From Candidatus Enterovibrio escicola (GTDB lineage: Bacteria; Pseudomonadota; Gammaproteobacteria; Enterobacterales; Vibrionaceae): a stretch of DNA of 64,000 nt. The translations under genes and the position numbers were made by a program. The stretch spans positions 31,680 through 95,679 of the forward strand of contig NZ_NBYY01000016.1 of the NCBI RefSeq assembly GCF_002464935.1, given 5' to 3'. The notes under the pieces were generated by a model that searched no databases, was not told the DNA's origin, and saw only the letters and a program-made list of their open reading frames with translations. This document shows positions 10,557-20,853 of the stretch, one piece after another. Every line of letters begins with the position of its first letter. Positions within the stretch are counted from its first letter, which is position 1.

Positions 10557-10814
10557 TTACTGGTCTTGTGTGTCCATCATGGCTAGGCTGAGCGCACATC
10601 TGATTTCGACTGAGAGGGTGTTGAGCTTTTTTCGTGCATCCCTTGCTGCGGGGGACTCTGACAACGGAGAACTTGATGAGTTCCGTGAACTAGCAGACAA
10701 CTTATCTTCGTACTCACGTAGATTGTACCATAGTTCACGGATGAGTTCATTTGCTTGCTTGGAGCACAATTATTCCACCGTGGGTGATTCATTTTCAAAA
10801 TGCTTCTTTTCCAT
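10557..10814 (-). pseudogene. Small phage protein, one internal stop
   Basis: The 86-codon frame starts MEKKHFENESPTVE and is then interrupted by TAA. It continues SKQANELIRELWYNLREYED and KKLNTLSVEIRCALSLA. It looks like a small helical phage protein upstream of the RNA polymerase on the same strand. Family not recognised. Confidence 0.35.
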
Positions 10815-11049
10815 GAAGCCAATTTGGCAGTCTGAGAAGATCACTCAATAGGCAATTGTCGATTGGGAGATGATCATCACTTATTGCTTTTTAATGGGGG
10901 ACTGGTGAACGATCACTTGATTGGGTTGATGCTGACGTTGCGGCATGCGGTGATAACCAATGGTGATATCTGATTATGAGTGGGCTCTATTCTTACCGGC
11001 TCCAGTCGTCTCGTTACACCATGTACTTACCCTTACTTCTAAGGTCAGG

Positions 11050-11275
11050 TTCAAGAATATATACGGGTGGATTTGAGAGCACAAGCGATTCAATCAGAGG
11101 ACTGGGTGTTAACCATCACCTCTGGTGGCTGCACGGCGCTTCGCTTATTATCAATAATAACCTAAAGTGGTTACGTCCAGAGACCTCAATCTGACGCAAA
11201 GTTACTTGCTGGAGTTCAACCGAACGGTGCTCGCTATATTTGACGATCTCACTTGTCAGTAGTTTTTAGCTAAAA
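11050..11275 (+). pseudogene. DUF3419 (BtaA-like) methyltransferase-fold fragment
   Basis: Plus-strand readings give RVDLRAQAIQSEDWVLTIT followed by SGGCTALRLL. After a frame change they give NLTQSYLLEFNRTVLAIFDD. DUF3419 proteins (S-adenosylmethionine:diacylglycerol aminocarboxypropyl transferase-like) have the pattern EDxVLTITSGGCNALxLL followed by DLNPTQxxLLxLK. Only this central part remains, in at least two frames. Confidence 0.5.
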
Positions 11276-11408
11276 AATAGTATCATTTACTCCATGTTAG
11301 TTCGTCACAATTTTGATTACAGAGATGAAATCCTGCTTTGTGCGAAATATCCAATAAATGTGTTGATCCTGTTTAGTAATGTAAAGTGCTTAAAGAGTTA
11401 TAGTGATT

Positions 11409-12490
11409 TCTGGTGTATGGGTAGGAAATAATGCGGTGTAGCCTGTTGATTGATCTCGCCAGATTAACAACCAACAAGGAATACACCGCATGGATAATAA
11501 TCATAATGTTACCGAGCTTCATAAACTAGGAAAACCCGCTTAATGAACTGCTGAAACAAGGCGCACAGTAGGTATTGATTCAAGCTATAGAAGCCGAGGT
11601 TCAATCTTTGCTCGATAATTTCACATCACTCCAAGCTAACGGAAAGTAGGGAGTGGTTCGCAATGGCCATTTGCCTGAGCGGCACCTATCAATTGGGCTA
11701 GGCGACATTACCGTCCAAGTCCCAAAGATTCGAGATAGAACAGGGAGAGGGATTAAGTTCAACAACACACTGATTCCGCCCTATCTCAAGCGAATCAAAA
11801 ACATTAGAAGAGCTTATCCCTTGGCTCTATCTGCGGGTGATATATACAGGCGATATGCAGCCAGCCATAGAATTGATTTTAGGTAAGAAAACCAAGGGGT
11901 TGTCAGCAAACAGTGTTTCTTTACTCAAACAGAAATGGGAAGCAAAATACGACTAGTGGCGTAAATCTAACCTAAGTAAATGGTGGTATGTCTACATTTA
12001 GGCCGATGGTATTTACTGCAAAGTTCGGATTCATAACAAGCTTTCCCTGCTTGTTGTCATTAGCATCGATGATACTGGGCGCAAGGAAGTGCTCTCCGTT
12101 GTTGATGGATACAGAAAGCCTTCTGACAGTTCGAAACACGATATGGTGCTAAATATCCCAAAGCAGCAGAGTGCCTGACCAAAGACAAAGTGGAAATGCT
12201 GGCGTTTTACGATTTCTACACCGAGTACTGAACACATATTCGAACGACAAACCCCATTGAATCAATTTTTGCAACGGTGAGGCTAAGAACGAACAAAACC
12301 AAGAATTGTGGAAGCCAAAAAACGATACTGGTAATGGTCTGCAAATTGATGCAAACCTCTGAGGTTAACTGGCGTAGGCTACGAGGCCTTAAATTACTCT
12401 CGGATATCAACAAAGGCGTGAAATTCAGAAATGGTATTCGTGAAATAAACGTCAATCATCAAGATACTGCTCTAGAAGTTGTACACCAGA
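11409..12490 (+). mobile_element. IS256-family element, transposase decayed
   Basis: The short inverted ends TCTGGTGTA (11409-11417) and TACACCAGA (12482-12490) bound about 1.08 kb. The transposase starts MDNNHNVTELHKL near 11490. It includes VRNGHLPERHLSIGLGDI, VQVPKIRDRTGRGI and IPPYLKRIKNI. Past several stops it continues CLTKDKVEMLAFYDF and NPIESIFATVRLRTNK, typical of IS256 transposases. Multiple stops and frame changes are present. Confidence 0.8.
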
Positions 12491-13433
12491 TTTGACCATA
12501 TCTCGTACTTAAAACGTGTAGAAATAAACTCCACCCTTTAAATCTGTAAACCAGCCATTGCTCCAATTTGTGTAAGTTGTGGTAGATTTTATCAATGCTA
12601 GGATTACGTAAATAAGTGTTCAGGTCATTCATGACTTACCAAGTCTGTAGCTCCTTGTTCAGCAAAGAACATGGAGTATTCGGTGCACTACATACATCCA
12701 AAACCAACCGTACTCCCTCCGTATCAGCTCGGTATCCTTTGCACGGTTCTTTCTTAATTGGTTCATCGTTGTCGAAACAACACACCAACTTTTTCTCTAC
12801 TAGAGAACGCCCGTTAATCTCTTCAACAGCAGAACCACTAGAAGCAATGGCAGTGATAGTGCCTTTGTTGGTAACGTTCCTGATCATTGGTAGCAATGAT
12901 TAAGATCAAAATTGATGGCAGACTCAACAACAATGACCATTTTGGCACGGCGTAGTACCTGTATGTCTTAAATGTATGGAAAAACTAGTTTCTCTCCTTT
13001 AGAGCCTTAGTCTTTAAATCACCATTAAGCCATGGATTAAAGAATTGGTAATCAATTACCTTCACTTCATTGCTATGAATACAATATGTAAAAAACGCAA
13101 TATCAAAGCCACCATAATCCATATCCCCATCGGTATTTTTGGGACCCATCTAGGTTGAAGAATTAAAGACTTTGCGCTTTTGCAGCATATCGATCACTTT
13201 GCTAGAAATGCCCAGCTCATATCACCCACCTGACCACAATAGATCACAAAATCCATGCAGCTACCATTTTTGCCATTGGCGTGATCTTTCCACATCATTT
13301 AGTCCGCTGCCTTGGTATCAAAGACGCTCACGCTTGGGTATTTATATACAGATCTTTATAAACGTGGCTTTTCCAGAACGAGTGACTTTAAAGCTAGTCT
13401 TTTTTGGTTGGCACATATAAAGAATAGATCCAG
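12491..13433 (-). pseudogene. Broken unrecognised gene(s)
   Basis: Minus-strand readings look coding in pieces: GDMDYGGFDIAFFTYCIHSN and VKVIDYQFFNPWLNGDLK (13020-13120), with ANGKNGSCMDFVIYCGQV in another frame near 13240. Nearer 12650-12890 an 86-codon frame reads TAIASSGSAVEEINGRSLV and YRADTEGVRLVLDVC. This may be one gene or two, cut by an IS982 relic at the right and IS256 at the left. No family recognised. Confidence 0.3.
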
Positions 13434-14075
13434 TAATTAGATTAACCATAAACCGCACACCCCTTCAGTGCCAAAAATACTCTATTTGGAATATGTTTTA
13501 GTTGATCAATGACTGTTTTGATGATTGATTGTATTCTCAGTATCAGACGATCACAAAAAGTGATGAAACTGTAGGATCACCTGATGCTCCGGAAACAATT
13601 TAGTATTGAACCCGTTTTTGACCAACTAAAAAACATATCCTAAATTCAGCATTCTCAGCACTGTAGTTGTATCAGCTGTATGGTCAACTTACTGGCGGGG
13701 TTCATAGCATATTCATTTCAACCAAAGAAATCGGTCATCAAGATGATACTAGTTGATAAGCAAGCGCTTATGCAGATCTGAGGTTAAATTACGTATAATA
13801 CATTTTAAAACCACGAAACCTAGATTGATGAAAAGATACAATAATCGTCATGACCTTACTAATTAAAAGGTGATAAGGTTTATTTCTTATTTTGGAATCT
13901 GAAGTCTGGATTTTGTCCCAAAGCAGGAAGAAAAGTTTAATAAAAATCGTTGATATCAGTAAGAACAGGCTCTAAATTATTCATGCCCAAGTCCTTATGA
14001 GACTGATAGTTTTACTCAAACGATCAGATCATGATCTTGGGCATTTAGTTCATTTCTTATGCACAGCTCAGTTTG
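13434..14075. mobile_element. Mosaic of three IS982 fragments
   Basis: About 13434-13550 is a minus-strand 3' piece. About 13551-13790 is a plus-strand 3' end ending AGATCTGAGGTT. About 13800-14070 is a minus-strand 5' half with the end GCACAGCTCAG. The orientation switches show rearrangement or nested insertion among copies. No open transposase. Confidence 0.7.
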
Positions 14076-14289
14076 ATTAGACTTTCTATTAAAACGAGAG
14101 GTGTTAGCATCTGATCTCATCAGAGAGACAACCAGCATATCTCCACAATCTTTTTTACCTATTAAAGCATTACGCTTGAAATGCTGAGGCTCATAATTGA
14201 AAACATTTTTAGGCAGATTAAAGTATAGGCGTATTATAGGCAGCTTCTATTGGGACAAGTGAGACAAGACAAGAATTTCTATACCGATG

Positions 14290-14395
14290 ACTTATAATAC
14301 CAAAATAAAAACGTTGAGCAGATCCTGAGTGATGTGGCCAACGTGTTAAAAACACTTAGCGTTTTGACCGAGCTATTTTTTTCTGATGAATCGAT
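14290..14395 (+). pseudogene. yejL: Possible yejL (UPF0352) remnant
   Basis: The plus-strand reading NVEQILSDVANVLKTLSV resembles the start of UPF0352/YejL proteins (DEQVEQILxEVAxVLEKH). It lies upstream of yejM, where yejL sits in Vibrionaceae. The remainder is not readable and the start is lost. The call depends on a short match plus gene order. Confidence 0.4.
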
Positions 14396-14409
14396 AGCGG
14401 AAATGGATT

Positions 14410-14562
14410 ATGTGTTTCATTAGTTGGTTCTCGTATGAAATGCCTAATCTTTCATGGTCATTAAGTGCTATTAAACAGCATGGTATCTGTAATGGTAGAT
14501 ACCCAGATGACTACCACGTTGGTAGTCATACCAACGTGCCTTACAACTCATTAGATAGCTAA
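14410..14562 (+). other. Short coding-like frame, unrecognised
   Basis: A 50-codon open stretch includes SYEMPNLSWSLSAIKQHGI and GRYPDDYHVGSHTNVPYN, ending TAA. The composition looks like a protein fragment, but no family is recognised and it has no clear ribosome binding site. The rest of 14076-14727 holds nothing else I can read. Confidence 0.25.
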
Positions 14563-14727
14563 CCCCGAAATGCAATGAACTTGATGAATAACCATTTATC
14601 ATTTAGAAGAACGACAATGGATTGCTAAGAAATTTATTCAAGCTCTGCTTATCATCTTATTGATACAGAGTAATCAAGCTGTTAAATCGCTTCTCACAAA
14701 GTAGCATAAAGAGAATAGTTATTATTT

Positions 14728-16641
14728 ATGGAAAATAAAGGAAAGACCTATAGGGATAGAGTATCCCAGCTTATTAGTTGGGGACACTGGTTCAGTTTTT
14801 TTAATATAATAACAACCATGTTACTGGGTACTCGGTATATTGTTCACTTCAGCTGGTCAGAAACTTTACTTGGGCAAATCTACCAGTTACTAACATGGGT
14901 CGGTCATTTCTGGTTTCTCGTTTTCGCTGTCTATATTTTAATCCTTTTTCCTGCCAGTTTTATCATCCCTTCTCAACGGGTAATGAGATTATTTGCCGTT
15001 TTGGTGGCAACAATTAGTATAACGATGCTGCTAATTGATATATACGCTTTTGAAACTCTTCATCTTCACTTAAATCCCTTGGTGTGGGAGTTGTTGCTAA
15101 ACAGCGAAAAAACTAACATGAATGTCCACTCCATGAATGTACAATGGCAGTGTTTATTTATAATTGTTCCTGCCATCCTTTTTCTTGAGGTTGCCATATC
15201 AGAATGGGTTTGGCGAAAGCTTCGCTCGCTATTACGTAAACGCATCGGTGTACCTCTTTCCGTTGTGTTTATTGTCAGTTTTATTACTAGCCATCTTATC
15301 CATATTTGGGCAGATGCCTCCTTCTACAGCCCTATCACCACCAAACGCTCTAACTTCCCTATTTCGTATCCCATGACGGCAAAAACCTTCATGGAAAAGT
15401 ATGGTTTACTTGATCGCCAAGAGTATCAGTACCAACGAGACGAAATCGATCCGCAAGACAGTAAAGTGATCCGCTATCCCCTTGATAAAATTTCTTTCTC
15501 GCCAAACGCAAACAATTCTCAGCTAAATCTACTCATGGTCATGGTGGATAGCCTTCGAGCAGATATGCTTAATTATCTAAGTATGCCTAACCTAAATCAA
15601 TTTGCCAACGATAATATAAACTTTAAGAATCATTTCAGTTCGAGCAACAATGCAATGGGTAGTATTTTTAGCTTATTTTATGGCTTGCCTAGTAGCTATG
15701 CACAACGCGCAAGAACCGAGGGGCTAAACCCGCTTTTAATTGACACGCTTAACAATAAGGGCTACCGCCTAGGTCTATTCAGCGCTGATAATTTTACTAA
15801 CCCAATTTACTGCCAAAGTATCTTTGGTAAATACAGGTCTGACGCTGCCAAGCTTGAGATTAATAATACATGGATTTCTGATAGCACAGCCACCTCAGCA
15901 CTTACAATGTGGATAAACGAAAAAAACACAGATAAGCCTTGGTTTGCATATCTTGAACTGAAGAGTCTCACCAATCACGAAAAAAGTGGCGAATATAACC
16001 ATAACCGATCATCCCTAACATCATTGGATGATAAGCGAGCAAGCATGGGTGACAACACTGCCCTAGTACTAAAAACCAGCTACAACAACGCTGCTTATTA
16101 TGTAGATAAATTACTGGGTGAATTATTCATCTCACTTGAAGTGAAAGGACAATTGGACAACACCATTGTTATGGTCACCGCAAACCACGGTACTGAGTTT
16201 AATGAAACAGGGTCTAACAGCTGGGGGGCAAATTCGAACTATAGCAAGTACCAGCTTCAAGTTCCATTAGTGGTTCATTGGCCTAATGAACCACCACAAG
16301 TTATAGATATGTACAGCTCTCACTTTGACATTGTTCCCACACTGATGGAATCAATGCTTTCTGTAGACAGTCCCCCTGAAATATACGCCAGTGGGAGGAA
16401 CCTGTTTAATCTTGTCGAAAAGCCACACAAGTGGCTTTTGGCAGGTAACGAACGTGATATCGTGGTAGTCCTGCCAGATAAAACAATCGTCGTCGACAAG
16501 TTTGGCAACTACCTTGTTTATGATAGCAACTACAAATTGCAGCCAGAAGAAAAACCGCAATTGTTAGTACTAATGCAAGTTATTCAGGAGCTTAAGCGCT
16601 TCAACTACCCTAACGAACTAACGTCGCGAATAAGAAATTAA
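14728..16641 (+). CDS. yejM: Inner-membrane LPS-regulatory protein YejM (LapC/PbgA)
   Basis: A sulfatase-fold inner-membrane protein. In enterobacteria YejM acts with LapB/FtsH to set LpxC level and hence LPS synthesis. The 637-residue product opens YRDRVSQLISWGHWFSFFN and has about five membrane segments in the first 200 residues. A hinge follows (ASFYSPITTKRSNFPISYP), then the periplasmic sulfatase-like domain (LLMVMVDSLRADMLN, FSSSNNAMGSIFSLFYG, TANHGTEFNETGSNSWG). It ends EKPQLLVLMQVIQELKRF plus 12 residues. E. coli YejM stops just after KRF, so the last residues NELTSRIRN may come from the abutting IS982 end. The gene is open despite decay on both sides. Confidence 0.93.
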   Translation: MENKGKTYRDRVSQLISWGHWFSFFNIITTMLLGTRYIVHFSWSETLLGQIYQLLTWVGHFWFLVFAVYILILFPASFIIPSQRVMRLFAVLVATISITMLLIDIYAFETLHLHLNPLVWELLLNSEKTNMNVHSMNVQWQCLFIIVPAILFLEVAISEWVWRKLRSLLRKRIGVPLSVVFIVSFITSHLIHIWADASFYSPITTKRSNFPISYPMTAKTFMEKYGLLDRQEYQYQRDEIDPQDSKVIRYPLDKISFSPNANNSQLNLLMVMVDSLRADMLNYLSMPNLNQFANDNINFKNHFSSSNNAMGSIFSLFYGLPSSYAQRARTEGLNPLLIDTLNNKGYRLGLFSADNFTNPIYCQSIFGKYRSDAAKLEINNTWISDSTATSALTMWINEKNTDKPWFAYLELKSLTNHEKSGEYNHNRSSLTSLDDKRASMGDNTALVLKTSYNNAAYYVDKLLGELFISLEVKGQLDNTIVMVTANHGTEFNETGSNSWGANSNYSKYQLQVPLVVHWPNEPPQVIDMYSSHFDIVPTLMESMLSVDSPPEIYASGRNLFNLVEKPHKWLLAGNERDIVVVLPDKTIVVDKFGNYLVYDSNYKLQPEEKPQLLVLMQVIQELKRFNYPNELTSRIRN

Positions 16642-17597
16642 CTAAATGCCCAAGTCGAAATCTGATCGTTTGAAATAAACTATTGACTGCATAAGGACTT
16701 GGATTTGAATAACTTAGACGCTGTTTTCGTCGATGTCGACGACTTCTGCCAGACTTTCCTCCCTATGCAGGGAGGAATACCTAATATCTTCCGGTGTCAA
16801 ACAAAGAAACAAGCCTTCTCACCTCTCAGTTAGCGAGGTTCTGACGATAGTTATAACTTTCTATCAATCGGGATATTGAGACTTCAAAACCTATTACATC
16901 CACTTTGTTTACCGCTACCTCACCAACGAATTTCCTAAACTATTCAGCTACACGCAAATGTTCAAGTTCATGCAAGGTGTTCTGGTTTCGCTTTACTCTT
17001 ACCTCACTCACCGTCAGATAAGGCTGACAGGGATTGCCTTCGTTGATTCGTCCAAGTTATAGGTTTGTCAAAACCTACTCATTATCAAACATTAGGTTTT
17101 TAAAGGTACCTCAAAGCGAGAAAAAGGAATGATGGGAATTCTACGGCTTCAAATTACACCTTATTATTAATGACCATTGTGGCATTCTCTTAGTCAAAGT
17201 GACAACGGCTAACGTGGATGATAAAAATCCTGTATCGGAAATGGCTGATGAATTTTGGGGTGTTTATACGGAGATAAAGGTTATATCTCTGATCCATTGA
17301 AGCGGAAACCTGCAGACAAGGGAGTGATACTGATAACGGGTGTGAAAAAGAATATGAAACCCAAAGTGATGAAACTTTGGGATTACCTGATGCTCCGGAA
17401 ACGATTTATTATCGAAACCGTTTTTGACTAACTAAAAAATATATCCCAAATCGAGCATTCGCGGTACCATTATTGTATCAGATTTATGGTCAACTTGCTA
17501 GCGGGGCTCATCACGTATTCATTTCAACTAAATAAGTAGCACTTCAAGATAACTCGGCTTGATAAGCGAGCGTTTATGCAGATCTTAGGCTAGGTTA
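16622..17597 (+). mobile_element. IS982-family element, decayed
   Basis: The left end is degenerate: GCGAATAAGAAATTAACTAA matches the GCGCATAAGAAATGAACTAA of other copies and overlaps the last codons of yejM. The right end is near TCTTAGGCTAGGTT. Transposase readings such as LDAVFVDVDDFCQTFLPMQG occur in several frames with many stops. Confidence 0.8.
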
Positions 17598-17599
17598 AC

Positions 17600-18131
17600 T
17601 TAGGTGGTGATAACCTCATGAGGAAACACATCAACGGCAAGATGAAGATTGCGCCAGATATGCCATGTATCCTTACCGTGTTTACGCGTTTTCCGTTCGC
17701 CTTCACCGTATACTTTTAGATTTGTGGCATTAATAACAACGTGGGAGAGAGCTCCTCGACTCGGCAAATAGTACTTAACTTCTACTGTCTTCGAATGCAT
17801 TACTAATGCAAGTATATTTCGGGGATTCCAACGGGACATTCATCAACGTAAAAACTGAATTGAAAAATACTTTTCACTATCAGTTCCGTTGCAATCGCGG
17901 CATCAGAAAATATAAACCCACTGCCACGATGACCGTGATGCATTAGACAATGCTAAACCTTGATGGCAATATCATCTATCCAAAAAGTGACTGAACCACG
18001 GTTTACTAATGCTTGATTATATTTTTCCAAATTGCTAATTTTGTGACCTTTCATATAATTACCCCTGCTTAACTCCATGATTATCTAATCGTAGAAATTG
18101 CGATTAATTCAGATATTTGAGAAAAAATGCC
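17600..18131 (-). mobile_element. IS903-group 5' fragment
   Basis: The minus-strand reading includes VKYYLPSRGALSHVVINAT, LKVYGEGERKTRKHGK and IWRNLHLAVDVFPHEVI. It has the leader and a GGCATTTTTTC-type end near 18131. The 3' half is missing where the IS982 relic begins. Confidence 0.75.
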
Positions 18132-18272
18132 CTACCACGTTGTCAGTCATGCTGACAAGTCTTCCCACTTATTAAATATATGCACTTTATAAAGTAATCA
18201 AAAACGTAACCCACGACCTGCCTGCTTTTTATTCAACCCGTTTAATTCCATAGAGTAAATCAAGAAATATAA

Positions 18273-18301
18273 TTGACACCGTATTCTAGTACTCGTAGCA
18301 T
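18273..18301 (+). promoter_or_regulatory. Promoter of tRNA-Pro
   Basis: TTGACA at 18273-18278 and TAGCAT at 18296-18301 are separated by 17 bp and lie 14 bp before the mature tRNA start. This is a good sigma-70 pattern. Confidence 0.6.
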
Positions 18302-18315
18302 ACTTCTAATAGTAT

Positions 18316-18392
18316 CGGTCTGTAGCGCAGCTTGGTAGCGCACTGTCATGGGGTGGCAGGGGTCAAGAGTTCAAATCTCTTCAGACCGACCA
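18316..18392 (+). tRNA. tRNA-Pro(GGG)
   Basis: A 77-base tRNA with CCA encoded. The acceptor stem CGGTCTG pairs with CAGACCG. The anticodon stem CTGTC/GGCAG holds loop ATGGGGT, giving anticodon GGG. The T arm is AGAGTTCAAATCTCT. The 3' part of the gene is the left copy of the island attachment site, so integration preserved the tRNA. Confidence 0.95.
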
Positions 18393-18396
18393 TTAT
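18344..18396 (+). repeat. Left attachment site (attL-like), 3' part of tRNA-Pro
   Basis: 53 bp running from the anticodon arm to just past CCA, repeated directly at 30502-30554 with a single A/G difference in the T loop. The pair brackets phage integrase, terminase, CRISPR-Cas and endolysin genes, as expected for an element integrated at a tRNA gene. Confidence 0.85.
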
Positions 18397-18398
18397 TT

Positions 18399-18431
18399 AG
18401 CCTGTAATTCAATGAGTTACGGGCTTTTTTA
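18399..18431 (+). terminator. Rho-independent terminator after tRNA-Pro
   Basis: AGCCTGTAA and TTACGGGCT form a 9-bp stem with one G-U pair and a 9-base loop. A run of six T follows, starting 7 bases after the tRNA CCA end. Confidence 0.75.
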
Positions 18432-18515
18432 TGTCTAGTAAAAATAGCGGCACCAAAACTGTACCAAAATTCAGGTCATTGGTGCGCAGCTCGCGGACCT
18501 GTATTTTAGTCCCTA

Positions 18516-19225
18516 ATTCCTATCTCTGCAGCGGGGACTTGCACCCACTCAACGTGCCCATCTTTGTATACTTTTGTGCTCTTAGCATTGGTGTGAGCAG
18601 CGCGGGCTTGTGAGGGTCATGACCAGCATTGTCATACAAGTGAATTGCTAGGCCTCGTATTTCGTGAAACGTCAGCCTGCACTCTGCGGCCACTTTCTTT
18701 TTCACACCTGCTAGGTTTAGATATTTCGAGAACGCACGGATTAAGTATTTACGGTTAATTTGAGTGAGGTGATCGCAGTGCTTACTCACTTCATTGCTAA
18801 TTCGTGACGGCATACGGTGAACAACATACTTATAGCGAACATTATCATGGCTTTCATTAATGATTTTGAACAGTGACGGCGTCACAGGTATAACAACGCG
18901 GCTTGCTTCCTTATGTTGAACCTTCTGACGATGGATCCGCAAATAACCACTCACCAGCAAACCACCTTCACTCACTGGCTCGGCTAACAACTGCACGTCA
19001 GTATAACGAACAGAGCATATTTCGTTTACCGCATGCGTAGTTTCCAGCGCCAAATCCATTGCTGTTCGTAACCACGAAGGAGAAACGATCCAAATGGCGC
19101 GGTATTCGTCCAACGTAAGGCGCTGACGTTGTTTTTTCTCCTTGGGTTTACATACTTTTCCCAAATAAGGTTTTTTGCCGCGACGTTGATGCACAGCATC
19201 TGCGAATGTACTCATTTTCTGGTAG
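18516..19225 (-). pseudogene. Phage tyrosine integrase, catalytic arginine lost, frameshifted
   Basis: Carboxyl part of a phage integrase beside its tRNA target. Readings: RLTLDEYRAIWIVSP, MDLALETTHAVNEICSVRY, ECRLTFHEIRGLAIHLY (the HEIR box), then a frame change and STKVYKDGHVEWVQVPAAE to the stop at 18516-18518. In relatives the first catalytic arginine sits in TTQRVNEI; here it is alanine. The amino end is missing because the frame runs straight into terminase sequence near 19225. Inactive. Confidence 0.7.
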
Positions 19226-19960
19226 CTGCTTGCGCATAGACAACATGAAATCTTCATTCAAGATCCCAAACTCAATACCCAAGTAACAATCAACGGTAGG
19301 CAAACAGGTGTATTCACCGGAATCAATCAGACCGCTCAACGTATCCGCGCCCTTGAATACGCCGGTGATACGAATTTGTGGTTTGTTGATGGAGGTTTTG
19401 CTGGCACCAAGACGACGACTTGAGCCCATGATCAGCAAGAAACGACCGAACAAACGATCAGCATCTAAATCATCCACTTCTTCTAGCGATGCCCACGTTA
19501 AGTCGCCACCATCGACGTTGGCCATAATGCCGTATGCACGGGCTTTTGAATGGTTGGCAAATTCGTAATAGGTATCCGCCATCTACTTGCGGCCAGATTT
19601 GTATGCAACATATCCGCTCGATACATCAGAGCGGCGCATTGCATCAAGGTGGTAACCAAGGTTTACCAATGATTGGGCTTCACGCGGCGTGCCAATACCG
19701 CCTTCTTGGTCTCCATGAATAGCATTGTGTTCGAGCAGATACATCTCTTTCACCGCCGTTTTTCCTGTTCGGCGGCAGCTATTATCCACAGTGTTATCGT
19801 GGCTGTCCATTTCTTCCATTTTGAGCAACTGCTCGGGATCCAATTTGACGTTATGAATGTGCTTGTGCCACATGCTGTGGTTACCGGCATAACGCTGGAT
19901 CTCTATTTCTGCTAGGCTTTGAATTTCAATGCGCTGTTTGGCGCTAATGCGATCAGCCAT
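19215..19960 (-). pseudogene. Phage terminase large subunit, ATPase part with amber stop and 3' deletion
   Basis: Would power DNA packaging. The frame starts MADRISAKQRIEIQSLAEIE and carries the Walker-A-like NSCRRTGKTAVKEMY and TPREAQSLVNLGYHLDAMR. It is interrupted by one TAG at 19580-19582 (probably once CAG) and continues MADTYYEFANHSKARAYG and GGDLTWASLEEVDDLDADR. The nuclease half is missing: after LPENEYIRR the sequence passes directly into integrase. Its start overlaps the end of the upstream phage gene by 8 bases. Confidence 0.65.
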
Positions 19961-20844
19961 GTGAGTCTACCTCGGTATAATCGGCATCCTTTACACCTTG
20001 TTCTTGGTGGTGCTCAATTAAGATATCGTCATTACTCACTTTCTTGCGGGAACGTGAAATCATGTCACGTAATCCACTCATTTGGTCGGCCATCTTACGC
20101 TGATATTCAAGCACCGATTCACGTTCATCGTCCTTCTCAATGGTACGTCCCAGCTCAATGCCTTGGTCGGTCTGTACTTTTGGCGTCATGTTGAGATCAG
20201 CCAGTGAGAGGTTGTTTTTGCTCAGCATATCGAGCATCGGTTTGAGCAACGGGTGCGCTTTAATCTCTTCAATCGTCTGCTCTTGACCGTTATTATCTTT
20301 GTACTTACCGATATGAAAGCCACCTTCTTTCTTGAAGTCCTACACCGAATTTCTCAGCGCAACACCATCCACCACAATGGTCTGCATCATGTCTTGGAAG
20401 ATAGCAACCATGTTGGCCTGATTGATGGTATGTAATTCGGTGAGTTTGCTGGGATCACCAGATTGAAACGCGATCAGGTGTTGCATCATCAATTCCGTTC
20501 GCATGGTGCACGCCGGTTGGGTGGAGCAGTACGCGTGGTCAACGTCGCAAGGGGCACATTGCGGATATTTACCAAGGAGAGCGGGGAAAAACATGGCTGT
20601 TTTGGCGTTGGCACCCTGCTTCATCGCATTAAATCGACTGAGTGAGCGGTTGTTATAACCGTCAAGATTAGCCGAAGACTTGGCTTTCCCCTAGGTGGTT
20701 CTCGGCCCCGTCGCGTTGAGCAACGCGCAAAACTGCCCGACTTCCCAATTCACTTGCTGCACTTCACGCTGACAATTGCCGCAGGTGCCGAAATAGCGAA
20801 ACGTGCCCAGCTTCTTTTATCAGGATAGGTTTGATCTCATTCAT
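19953..20844 (-). pseudogene. Unrecognised phage gene upstream of terminase
   Basis: One frame runs from about 20820 to the stop at 19953, with TAG stops at about 20693 and at 20340-20342. A likely original start is MNEIKPILIK at 20844, one frameshift away. Cysteine pairs (GTCGNCQREV, YPQCAPCDVDHAYC) suggest a zinc-binding amino half. The carboxyl half (LSKNNLSLADLNMTPKV, LEYQRKMADQMSGLRDMI) looks helical. Its place directly before terL suggests a packaging partner, but I do not recognise the family. Confidence 0.45.
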
Positions 20845-20853
20845 GGCTTAACG

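Noticed and set aside
12616..12903. A plus-strand ORF of 95 codons
   Set aside because: Overlaps a minus-strand frame that continues the direction of neighbouring broken coding sequence; neither is recognised, so only the minus-strand debris is noted.
15164..15376. A second membrane protein ORF inside yejM
   Set aside because: Out-of-frame shadow of yejM.
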